Below are positions 24,302 through 33,818 of a DNA stretch of 64,000 bases, piece by piece. How positions within the stretch are numbered: position 1 is the stretch's first letter; each line of letters begins with the position of its first letter. This stretch comes from Ciona savignyi (lineage: Eukaryota > Chordata > Ascidiacea > Phlebobranchia > Cionidae): the NCBI GenBank assembly GCA_000149265.1, contig CH003106.1, positions 366,634 to 430,633 of the forward strand. Reading direction: 5' to 3'. Under the pieces are notes generated by a model that did not search any database, was not told the DNA's origin, and saw only the letters and a list, made by a program, of their open reading frames with translations. The position numbers were made by a program, and so were the translations under genes.

Positions 24302-25665
24302 TTATGATGCTAGTTCGATGTCCTCTTCCAATTCTATCCCACAGCTGCTTACAATTTGACCGCCGTCTTCGGTTGTCTTTGCACAGATAAGGTTACAGTT
24401 GCAGTTCATAATCCATTTAGTACAGGTTTTGTTTTTGCAAGGTTTTCTTTGATTTCTCGGTGGTGCCAGGTTTAGATGACCACAACAACAGAACACCGAT
24501 CGCAATAAACAGTGGCAGCACTCTACTATGTTTCATTTTAGTTTTATTTCTGGCCTAAATTGTCCACAGCATGGTAGTTTGACCATATTTTCCTCGCAGT
24601 AGAGACATATTGTATTAGTTTGTGCCTTGGGTTCAAGCCACCAATCACCGATTTCGCTGCAGCACGGTTTCGGCACATTTGACGATTTTCTACACTTAAT
24701 ACAATATAGTATGACGTTGCATCATCCAGAATCAGGCCATCAGTTTTACAATACGGACAGGTGACCTGAAATTGATTTTTGCTTAGACTCACCGTTTTGG
24801 ATCGCGGTTGTTCGATTGTTGGGCTGGTCCTTGGCCTTTTCGTTCCTGTCGAATCGTTGTATTTAATGTTATTTGTTTTTTGAGGTTTCGTGATTTGAAC
24901 TGATTCCTGTAAACTAGGTTCCCCGAGGGAATCTACACATTTGTCTCCATCTTCGTGTTCATTTGTTTCTTGAGTCATTATAGATTCCGCAGGTTTTGCT
25001 TGTGGCGGTTTGTCGTTCTCTTGTATTCTCTGAAGAGCCGGGTATTGGTCAGGCGGGAATCTCCTCGGGCACGTGGCGAGTTTGTGGCCTGGTTCTCCAC
25101 AATGCTTGCAAGTCTCAGTTTGTCCATGGTACTTTACAAACAGTTTTTATACTGCTACATTTATGTAGCTTGGTATCGGTCTTTTTTCCAAGTCTGATTT
25201 TTCAAGCAGTGCCAGCCGAATCCCGGTTGACAAACCACGCTTGTCGACTTTGTTCCTTATATTGTATAATTTTCCATACTGATACAGTGTTTCGGCCAGT
25301 ACCTCGTTTTTCAGGGAAAATGGAATGCATCCAATCACTACTGTTGTTCTATCCGACATATATATATGGACAGAATAAATATTTTCTGCACTTTTTAGTT
25401 TTTCATATATCTTCAGACAGTCTTCTCTGGATTTACATGTGACATCTACTAAATTGCCTTTTCTTTCTGCTATTGCTTCTAATTGATTTTCTTTAATAAG
25501 CAGTTTATCAAACAATTGCCAAATATCTGTCTCTTGACAAGGTCTTAGCAGACCTGAAACTAAGGCAATTAGGGCAATGCCCGATTGTTCCACTTGAGTT
25601 GCTTTTGAGCAATTGTTGGAAAAATCTAAACAAAACGGTTTTGAAACCCAACAAAATGATTCCAA
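24302..25665 (-). pseudogene. LINE ORF1: RRM-like segment, CCHC knuckle and Cys-rich tail (broken)
   Basis: RNA-binding ORF1 of the retrotransposon. From 25665 it holds an RRM-like stretch (VHIYMSDRTTVVIGCIPF, then NEVLAETLYQYGKLYNI), ending at an in-frame TAA at 25147-25149. The same frame continues through KLFVKYHGQTETCKHCGEPG, a CX2CX4HX4C zinc knuckle at 25069-25110, then a Gln/Pro/Ser-rich linker. Further Cys pairs follow (TCPYCKTDG; after a frameshift near 24700, YCIKCRKSSN, KPCC, CLYCEEN, LPCCG; after a TGA at 24533-24535, ECCHCLLRSVFCCCGH and CKNKTCTKW...NCNCNLIC). This Cys-rich module after the knuckle is unusual for an L1-type ORF1. At least three lesions make it non-functional. Confidence 0.8.
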
Positions 25666-25794
25666 ACGACAACCATGCGCCTCGAAAACGGCACAAATTT
25701 AAAATGATGTTGGAAATCTAAGAAACATTGCTCAAAACAAACTGATAACAATGAAATTTAAATCTCAGTGAATCTGGGAAAAAAAGTGTTTTCA

Positions 25795-26080
25795 GACCGG
25801 TTAGTCTAGTGGTTTAGTGCGGCACCCTTCAGCCAAAAGGTTGCACATTCATAACTGGTCGCTAGCTAGTCAGTTGTGTCCTTGGGCAAGGCACTATACG
25901 GACATTGCCTGCACCCAGTGGAATAATCTACCAAATGGACGAAAGGTGTGAATCATACACAACACATTGCAATCGCTCCGGTAACCCGACGGTGGGCGCG
26001 AGGTGATCTGACGATTTTCCATGTGTTAACCCCCTTTTCCATTCACGGGGATAAACATAAATGTCCTATATCCTAGTTAA
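25795..26080 (+). mobile_element. tRNA-derived SINE
   Basis: About 285 bp. The head TTAGTCTAGTGGTTTAGTGC resembles an A box and GGTTGCACATTC a worn B box (other copies read TGTTCGAAA). The body contains CCTTGGGCAAGGCACT, TACACAACACATTGCAAT and a tail with CCATTCACGGGGATAAACAT. Related copies, full or partial, lie near 37.4, 37.9, 45.6, 49.95, 51.6, 57.2, 59.9-60.3 and 63.0 kb. Confidence 0.8.
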
Positions 26081-26094
26081 AAAGTCATTTTTCT

Positions 26095-26950
26095 TAAGCA
26101 GTACTTAACGTCTTTCATAGACCGGGATATTTAATTTAACTAAAATTGTTTTTAGAAACGATTATTTTGTTTTCCAAAACGATTTTTCCGAGGTATCGTC
26201 TTTTGTGCTCACCGTCATCATCTAGTGGTACAAACGAAAATAAAGAAACAAAATTTATGTTTCTAAAAATTATTTTTGTTTCCAGAAACAAAAATCACAA
26301 ATTAAAAACAAAAATCTTTTTTTAGAAACGAAATGAGAAACAAAAATGTGTAAATGCAGCAAAAGGATAGGCGTTACCGTTCCCATCCACAGTATTTTGT
26401 CCAAATGTATGATTTAAATTAAGACAAATAAACTCTTAAAAGCTGAAGTCAAGTGGCGTAATTTTCACTTCAGTCACAAAAACCAACTATATAAAAGGTG
26501 TATAAAATATATCGATTGTGGTTAGGGATCCTGCTTATACATATATATATATATATAAGTTTCGTTTTTATGTTATTTTTACGACAGTTTGTTTATGTAT
26601 ATTTACCTGACACTTCTCTCTAATGTTAATCTAAATTAAAATCTTTATTTATGGCAAGTTGTTTTAATGTTTATCAGTTGCACACATTTAAATCACTCTT
26701 TAATCCCATTTGTGTATATTACCGCCCGTGAAAAATACTAACCAGTGTTTTTATTTTCAATATGGTAGGTATATACATTTATTTTTTTTTGTAAATAAAT
26801 AGAACAAATTCAGTATTGTGCATTTTCTTAAGCAGTACTTAACGTCTTTTCATAGACCGGGATATTTAATTTAACTAAAAATTGTTGAAATGAGAAACGA
26901 AATGAGAAACAAAAATGTGTAAATGCATGCAAAAGGATAGGCACTACCGT
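26095..26950. repeat. Direct repeat about 730 bp apart, plus TA microsatellite
   Basis: CAGTACTTAACGTCTTTCAT and the next 50 bases occur near 26099 and again near 26831. A following piece (GAAATGAGAAACAAAAATGTG to AAAAGGATAGGC) occurs near 26330 and 26890. The second copy has lost the intervening 190 bases or so. A TA run lies near 26540-26560. No gene seen. Confidence 0.7.
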
Positions 26951-27210
26951 TCCCTATGAGCGGAGCACTGTTTTGTTTGCTCGTTCTGAGACGCATTTAA
27001 AGTCCAATAACAAAGGCGTTGAAACATATTAACAAACACAACGACAATAATACTATTAGCTTAATAAATTGATTCGCTTAAAGCTTTACATAATATTTAA
27101 AAGATACAACATTTGTAATAAAGCCAATAATATAAGAAGATGAAAAGTACGAAAACCAATTAAGCATTGATTTAAAGACTGATACGGCAGCAGCATCCTT
27201 TATTGTTATC

Positions 27211-28219
27211 CTAATACCTTATTTTTATGGGTTTTGCTGGGGATTGCGGAATGCTTACGTACCTATTGTTACTGTTTCTCACATCAGGAATATGCACTGG
27301 TGGATTACTAGAATCTTCCAAAACTGCGCCATAGTTCTGGTTGGGCTTGTTACCATTGTTATCGTTTCTAATCAAAGGAGATCGACTGTTGGTTGCAGTT
27401 TCATGAAAGTTAGCGAAGCTTTCATTATCACTAGAGTCGTCGTAATCACCAGAATCACGGTATTCACGAGAATCGCCACACTCATAATTCACAAAAATCG
27501 TAATACCGAAAGTCACTATAATCGCGAGAGTCATCGTAGTCACGAGAGTCGTTGTAATTACAACACTCATTGTAATCATGATAATAACAATATTCTTGAG
27601 AACCACGAGAGTCATCGTAATCACGAGAGATAAAATAATCGCGATAATCACAGTATTCGTGATAATCATAAGAGTCATCCGAATCACAAACGTCATCGTA
27701 ATCACTAAGGTCATCATAATCACGGGAGTCATCATAATCACGGAAGTCATCATAATCACGGAAGTCATCATAATCACGGAAGTCATCATAATCACGGAAG
27801 TCATTATAATCACGGAAGTCATCGTAATCACAGTCATTATACGACATTGATGAAGAAAACGACACCAGTTTTGAATGCGATAACATCTCACCTTGACGAC
27901 GCAAGAACACTGACCTTCCATTATTTTGCGTGGTAATTTTTTCTTCTTTAAAGCGCCCAGATAGCTTTACTATAACTTTTATCTCTTTTGGTAAGCCGAG
28001 TTCTTTAGGCACTCTAAAAATATACAGACGCTGATTATCTAAGCTATAGTAGAGGTTATTCTTTTTTACGACTCTTATATTGTCAAAATCTTCCACTGGC
28101 ATAGTTCCTCGTTGTATTTTTCTGATGCAATCATTCACGGATCTTCCATCTCTAAATTCTTTTCCAATTGAGTCTTGCATAAATCTAATGTCAGAAGGTG
28201 CTACTTGAATAACATTCAT
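27211..28219 (-). CDS. ParB/Srx-like DYDDSR-repeat protein, copy G (245 aa; C-terminal part frameshifted)
   Basis: Intact from the family ATG to a stop at 27482. After the domain (VEDFDNIRVVKKNNLYYSLD, here with NQRLYIF in place of NRRLYIF) comes the longest clean hexapeptide run in the window: five or more consecutive DYDDFR units at 27714-27830 encoded by near-perfect 18-bp repeats, followed by DYDDSR variants. The copy I-type tail (SREYRDSGDYDDSSDNESF, ATNSRSPLIRNDNNG, ending PAKPIKIRY) is in another frame down to 27211. The Arg-to-Gln change in the otherwise fixed DNRRL motif could matter if that motif is functional. Confidence 0.65.
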
Positions 28220-29313
28220 GTTGCTGAGCTTATGTGCACAGAGCTACAATATATCGTTCTGTGGTCTGTTCCAAACGTAGCAACTGACTTTACATATAAA
28301 CCCACGGACGCATCGGCAGTACGCCCTTTATAGTGTTCATTATGGGCCTACATATTGTTTTTTTTGTGTGATGTTTGTTATTTTTTCAAACGTTTTGACA
28401 GAGCTGTTTTGTTAGTTCGAAATTATCAAGAACTTGATTTTACCGATTTGGTGTTTAAAGTCCCAATGGGATTCCCCTGGAATCATCACCTATAATTTTT
28501 AGTTTCTGCATATCTACCCCTGTTGTATAACAAATGAAAATGTATCATTGAGATTCCACTACTGCTTTTGATGGTAGATGTCGGAGCGATATGCCACGTC
28601 TGTCAAACGTTAGACGAAAAATAAAATAAAAAAAGTAAATGCAAAATAGTATTTCTTATGTTACGGAAGCACTAAGTAAAGATGACGCACTTTTTCCAAT
28701 TCATTTTTTTGGTATTAAGCGTAACTAAAAAAAGCATAAAAGAATGCGAGACATTATAAAAAGGAAAAATGGAAAACTTTACTACAAAAAATACTTTAAC
28801 AATTGCGCGACCGTTAATTCCTTGACGATTCACTCCTTACCAAATAAAATTCTGCTTCCACGCAACCGAAGTCGAAAAGAACTATTCAAGTCAAAAACGT
28901 GAAATTGCCAAGGACAAATCATAGAAATAATTATTTACCAAAAATCAAATAACCATCTACAATCAATAAACCATAAAACTACTGCAGCGGTGCAGTACCA
29001 CTAACGTTCAAATAGGCTGAGCTTAGGGGAATTCCCATTGAGCGGAGCACTGTTTTGTTTTCTCGTTCTGTGACGCTGACGACGCGCATTTAAAGTCCAA
29101 TAACAAAGGCGTTGAAACTTATTAACAAACACAACGACAATAATACTATTAGTTTAATACATTGATTCGCTTAAAGCTTTACATAATATGTAAAAGATAC
29201 AACATTTGTATAATAAAGCCAATAATATAAAAAGGTAAAAAATACGAAAACCAATTAAGCATTGATTTAAAGATTGATACAGCAACAGCATCCTTTATTG
29301 TTACCCTCAGAGC

Positions 29314-30154
29314 TTATTTGTATGGATTTTGCTGGGGATTGCGGAATGCTTTACTATGCACTGGTGGATTACTAGAATCTCTTAAAATTGCGCCATAGTT
29401 CTGGCTGGGAGATTTTGTTTTGGGATGGTTACCATTGTTATCGTTTCTAATCAAAGGAGATCGACTGTTGTTTGCAATTTCATGAAAGTTAGCGAAGCTT
29501 TCATTATCACTAGAGTCGTCGTAATCACCAGAATCACGGTATTCACGAGAATCGCCACACTCAAAATTCACAAAAATCGTAACAACTATAATCGCGAGAG
29601 TTATCGTAGTCACTAGAGACATCATAATCACGAGAGTCATCATAATCACGAGAGTCATCATAATCACGAGAGTCATCATAATCATGATAATTACAAGAGT
29701 CATCCGAATCACAAACTTCATCGTAATTATTAAGGTCATCATAGTCACAGAAGTCATCGTAATTACAGTCATTATATGACATTGATGGAGAATCCGACAC
29801 CAGTTGTGAATGCGATAATGTCTCTCCGTGACGACGCAAGAACACTGACCTTCCATTATTTTGCGTGGTAAATTTTTCTTCTTTAAAGCACCCAGAATGC
29901 TTTACTATAACTTGTATCTTTTTTAGCAAGCCGAGTTCTTCAAGCACTCTTAAAATATACAGACGCCGATTATCCAAGCTATAGAAAAGGTTATTCTTTT
30001 TTACGACTCTTATATTGTCAAAATCTTTCACTGACATAGTTCCTCGTTGTATTTTTCTGATGCAATCATTCACGGATCTTCCATCTCTAAATTCTTTTCC
30101 AATTGAGTCTTGCATAAATCTAATGTCAGAAGGTGCTACTTGAATAACATTCAT
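29314..30154 (-). CDS. ParB/Srx-like DYDDSR-repeat protein, copy H (197 aa; C-terminal part frameshifted)
   Basis: Close duplicate of copy E. The intact frame runs 30154-29561: conserved domain with LFYSLDNRRLYILRVLEE, linker, about ten DYDD-type units, end YSCYDFCEF. It has three clean DYDDSR repeats at 29625-29680 that copy E lacks. The remaining tail (SREYRDSGDYDDSSDNESF to RNPQQNPYK) is in a different frame down to 29314. Repeat number thus differs between two otherwise near-identical copies, as expected for minisatellite slippage. Confidence 0.65.
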
Positions 30155-30339
30155 GTTGTTGAGCTTATACCCACAGAGCTACAATATATCGTTCTGTGTC
30201 TGTTCCAAACGTAGCACCTAACTGTTCAAATAAATCCACCGACGCACCGCCAGTACGCCTTTAGGGTTCATTATGGGTCTACATATTGTTTTTTTGTGTG
30301 ATGTTTGTTATTTTTTCAAACGCTTTGGCAGAGCTGTTT

Positions 30340-31230
30340 TGTTAGTCCGAAATTACCAAGAAGTTGTTAAATCGGAATAAATATGTCAGATATGGTAGCT
30401 AACAAGTCCTAGATATGTCAAAATCCGAAATGTAGGACTTTATATAATTTGTATCTGCAAGTATAAACGATTGGGTCCCTGAATTAACAAACCAAACTTG
30501 TTTAACATTTTTAATTTAAAAAGTATTATACACTAGTTAGAAAGACGGCTCTTAAAATTGGACAAAACAATATGTGTCCCTTTTATTTGTCCATTTTTTT
30601 AAAATAGGACACATGAATGTTCTCCAAAATTTGTATTTGATGTGTTACGCCGTAAGAAGTATATCAGGTCCAAGAAACCTGTTTTAACAGCCAATCGTGA
30701 GCCCTGTTTGCCTTAGTCTACGATGTACAATACCAAATTACAATTAAACGCTTTAATAAAATACAAAGGATTAATAAAAATTTACCGATTTGGTGTTTAA
30801 TGTCCCAATGGAATTCCCCTGAAATCATCACCTATAATTTTTAGTTTCTGCATATCTACCCCCTGTTGTATAACAAATGAAAATGTTTCATTGAGATTCC
30901 ACTACTGCTCTTGGTAGATGTCGGAGCGATATGCCACGTCTGTCAAACGTTGGACGAAAAATAAAATAAAAATAGTAAATAAAAAATAGTATTTCTTATG
31001 TTACGGAAGCACTAAGTAAAGATGACGCACTTTTTCCGATAAATTTATTTGGTATTAAGCGGTAACTTAAAAAGCATAAAAGAATGCGAGAGATTATAAA
31101 AAAGAAAAATGGAAAACTTTACTACAAAAAATACTTTAACAATTGCGCGTCCGTTAATTCCTTGACGATTCACTCCTTACCAAATAAAATTCTGCTTCCA
31201 CGCAACCGAAGTCGAAAAGCACTATTCAAG
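30340..31230. repeat. Segment duplicated from or to 17400-18290
   Basis: Matches 17400-18290 with scattered differences. Includes a palindrome-ended unit at 30900-30985. No gene seen. Confidence 0.8.
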
Positions 31231-31516
31231 TCAAAAACGTGAAATTGCCAAATCATAAGGACAAATCATAGAAATGAAATATTACCAAAACTTAACCAAC
31301 CATAAACAATCAATAAACTATAAAACTACTGCAGCGGTGCAGTACCACTTACGTTTAAATAGGCTGAGCTTAGGGGAATTCCCATTGAGCGGAGCACTGT
31401 TTTGTTTGCGCGTTCTGTGACGCTGTCAATGCGCATTTAAAGTCCTATAACAAAGGCGTTAAAACATATTAACAAACACAACGACAATAATACTGTTAGT
31501 TTAATACATTGATTCC

Positions 31517-32539
31517 CTAAAGCTTTACATAATATTTAAAAGATACAACATTTGTATTAAAGCCAATAATATAAGAAAGTAAAAAGTACGAAAACCAATT
31601 AAACATTGGTTTAAAGAATGATACATAGCTCATTTTTATGGGTTTTGCTGGGGATTGCGGAATGCTATTGCTACTGTTTCTCACATCAGGAATATGCACT
31701 GGTGGATTACTAGAATATCTTAAAACTGCGCCATCGTTCTGGTTGGGAGATTTTGTTTTGGGCTTGTTACCATGGTTAACGTATCTAATCAAAGGAAATC
31801 GACTGTTGGTTGCAATTTCTTGATAGTTATCGAAGGTTTCATCGTCACTAGAGTCTTTGTAATCACGAGAATCACGGTATTCACGAGAATCGAAACAACG
31901 AAAACCGTAATCACGAATGTTACCATAATCACGAGAGTCATCGTAATCACGAGATTCATCATAATCACGAAAGTCATCATAATCACGAGAGTCGTCGTAA
32001 TCACAAGAGTCATCGTAATCATAAGAGTCATGGTATTTATGAGAATCACGAGAGTCATCATAATCACGAGATTCATCATAATCACGAGAGTCGTCGTAAA
32101 CACAAACGTCATCGTAGTCATAAGAGTCATGGTATTTATGAGAACCACGAGAGTCATCGAAGTCATTATATGATGGAGAATCCGACACCAGTTTTGAATG
32201 CGATAATGTCTTTCCGTGACGACGCAAGAACACTGACCTTCCATTATTTTGGGTGGTAAATTTTTCTTCTTTAAAGCGCCCAGAATGCCTATTAACTTGT
32301 ATCTTTTTCAGTAAGCCGAGTTCTTCAAGCACTCTAAAAACATACAGACGCCGATTATCTAAGCTATAGTACAGGTTATTCTTTTTTACGACTCTTATTT
32401 TGTCGAAATCTTCCACTGACATAGTTCCTCGTTGTATTTTTCGGATGCAATCATTCACGGATCTTCCATCTCTAAATTCTTTTCCAATTGAGTCTTGCAT
32501 AAATCTAATGTCAGAAGGTGCTACTTGAATAACATTCAT
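31517..32539 (-). CDS. ParB/Srx-like DYDDSR-repeat protein, copy I (longest, 340 aa)
   Basis: The most complete member, one frame throughout. Residues 1-80: conserved domain, with D10-I-R-F, the I48-RVV strand and L60-DNRRLYVFRVLEELG. Residues about 85-120: basic linker (RRHGKTLSHSKL). Residues about 120-220: some fourteen hexapeptides of DYDDSR/DYDESR type broken by SHKYHDSYDYDD. Residues about 220-300: Ser/Asn/Pro-rich linker (ATNSRFPLIRYVNHGN). C-terminus: aromatic, hydrophobic FNWFSYFLLSYIIGFN followed by VVSFKYYVKL, a candidate membrane or lipid-binding end. All other copies can be derived from this layout by deletion or frameshift, so it is the best guess at the ancestral form. No signal peptide. 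Function not known; host exaptation and mobile-element origin are both open. Confidence 0.72.
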   Translation of the reverse strand: MNVIQVAPSDIRFMQDSIGKEFRDGRSVNDCIRKIQRGTMSVEDFDKIRVVKKNNLYYSLDNRRLYVFRVLEELGLLKKIQVNRHSGRFKEEKFTTQNNGRSVFLRRHGKTLSHSKLVSDSPSYNDFDDSRGSHKYHDSYDYDDVCVYDDSRDYDESRDYDDSRDSHKYHDSYDYDDSCDYDDSRDYDDFRDYDESRDYDDSRDYGNIRDYGFRCFDSREYRDSRDYKDSSDDETFDNYQEIATNSRFPLIRYVNHGNKPKTKSPNQNDGAVLRYSSNPPVHIPDVRNSSNSIPQSPAKPIKMSYVSFFKPMFNWFSYFLLSYIIGFNTNVVSFKYYVKL

Positions 32540-32609
32540 GTTGCTGAGCTTATACCCAGCACAGAGCTACAGTACACCGTTCTGTGGCTGTTCAAAGCTT
32601 ACCAACTAA

Positions 32610-33235
32610 AAAGGCGGATGCACACATGACATGAAGTGTTGCGGCTGCGGGCGGGGAATCCCCGAGCAGTAAGAGGCGCGACTATGGTCATCTTATACGG
32701 TTATGCGATAATCATGCACACCACAATCACACCGCCTGGTGTCCATGGACGCTTATGCAATCCAAAGATGGTTACTAAAATGGTCTTTTTTGTAAATCAT
32801 GGAGTTATTTTCTAGTCAAAGGATAAGTTCATTTCAATTTATTAGGATTACTAATTTTTTTGCAAAATGCTGAAAAAACTAATATTATACGAATTGACTA
32901 AACTTTTGACTGCAAAAGTCACCAGAAAGTATTTCCCGAAATTTAGTGGTTTAAATACTCAACTTGGCTGAACTGTTTATATTGGAATTCCAGGACCTAA
33001 AGAGTCACAGTTTTCTCTTGGTCATTTTAATAAAAAAATAACAACAATTTAATCACTACTGACAAGTAAGGAATTTATTTAATAGTAGAAGGGGTGGAAA
33101 TTTAAAAGAACACATGTAACAAAATTATTATTTAAATATTCAGGAAAGTATGGTTACATGTATGTCCTCTTTATTCAATAGTTGTATGCTGCCTATAATA
33201 GGTCCTTCTCCACTTTATTCAGTACCGCACAGCTA
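32610..33235. other. Right edge of the duplicated cluster; no gene seen
   Basis: Similarity to the upstream flank of the gene family ends near 32610. A GC-rich 100-bp patch (GTTGCGGCTGCGGGCGGGGA near 32640) follows, then plain AT-rich sequence without recognisable repeats or coding frames. Confidence 0.5.
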
Positions 33236-33247
33236 GTGGACCTAGAC

Positions 33248-33437
33248 CAGTGGTTCTTAAACTGGGGGGCGCGCCCCTTTGGGGGGCGTGAAAGCTTCTC
33301 AAGGGGGGCGCGAGCATGACAGCGACATATTGATGAAACCTTCTATTTTTCGTAAATTTGATTTTTGAGTAGGTAAGGCGTGAGCATGAATCACAAATCT
33401 CAAGGGGGACACGACTGAAAAAGTTTAAGAACCACTG
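33248..33437. mobile_element. hAT-like MITE, 190 bp, perfect 8-bp target duplication
   Basis: Ends are CAGTGGTTCTTAAACTGGGG and its inverse AAGTTTAAGAACCACTG. The 8-bp ACCTAGAC lies at 33240-33247 and again at 33438-33445. The interior is rich in GGGGGGCGCG-type sequence. No transposase. Confidence 0.9.
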
Positions 33438-33539
33438 ACCTAGACAGAAGACACCTATACTAAATAAAGAGGACATGCATGTAACAAAATGGAAACAATA
33501 AGAAAAGAACAATATATACAAATAAAATTATTATCACTA

Positions 33540-33745
33540 TTATGTTAATAGCTCAGTCATCAGCTGGTTTAGTACAAGTTGTGCATACACAAATCGACCG
33601 TAGTGGTCAAGCCGGTCTAAATTGGATTCTGTTTGCATTACAGTCAGTTGCCGGGTGCAGTTTTTCCCAAAAAATAAACATCTGTCTGTGAAATAGAATT
33701 GTGTACTTACTCTGCACAAAAACATTGGCCAAAACCCACAGCAGT
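33540..33745 (-). other. Possible terminal exon with a candidate 25-nt intron
   Basis: Minus-strand frame ending in TAA at 33540: GKNCTRQLTVMQTESNLDRL then DHYGRFVYAQLVLNQL. It reads like real protein (even composition, amphipathic end), and an acceptor-like TTCTATTTCACAG precedes it. Only 25 bases upstream stands a strong donor (GTAAGTAC), giving either an extremely short intron or the remains of one shrunk by deletion. I do not recognise the family and see no upstream exons. Confidence 0.3.
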
Positions 33746-33818
33746 ATGAACTAACAACTACATTTATGGAAAAAAAACTTTCTCAAAAAATTGTTTTATA
33801 TTATTCAATAGAAAATTT

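Larger units (their letters stand above)
21027..25700 (-). mobile_element. Tx1/L1-like non-LTR retrotransposon, copy 2 (ORF1 and ORF2, decayed)
   Basis: The longer copy of the LINE at 11.8-15.3 kb, offset about 9.2 kb. ORF1 occupies about 25665-24302 and ORF2 about 24247-21400, with roughly 55 bp between them. The element lacks a clear poly-A tail and target duplication, so its outer limits are uncertain: the 5' side is taken from the start of ORF1-like sequence, the 3' side from the end of the 118-residue frame at 21027-21383. It differs from copy 1 by a 22-bp deletion near 21995 and scattered point changes. Both copies share in-frame stops, so the element was dead before it was duplicated. 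Confidence 0.9.

Noticed and set aside
25795..25870. Possible functional tRNA gene
   Set aside because: Only degenerate A and B boxes are present and no cloverleaf closes; it is the head of a SINE.
27714..27830. CRISPR-like regular repeats
   Set aside because: Units are 18 bp, contiguous without spacers, coding, and in an animal genome.
27244..27850. Plus-strand frames of 90-130 residues across gene copy G (and similar ones at 31772-32173, 16506-16697, 29425-29616)
   Set aside because: They are the antisense readings of the stop-poor 18-bp repeat and have only low-complexity Ile/Thr/Val/Arg content.
33219..33521. Minus-strand 100-residue frame
   Set aside because: Runs through the hAT-like MITE at 33248-33437, so it is not a host gene.
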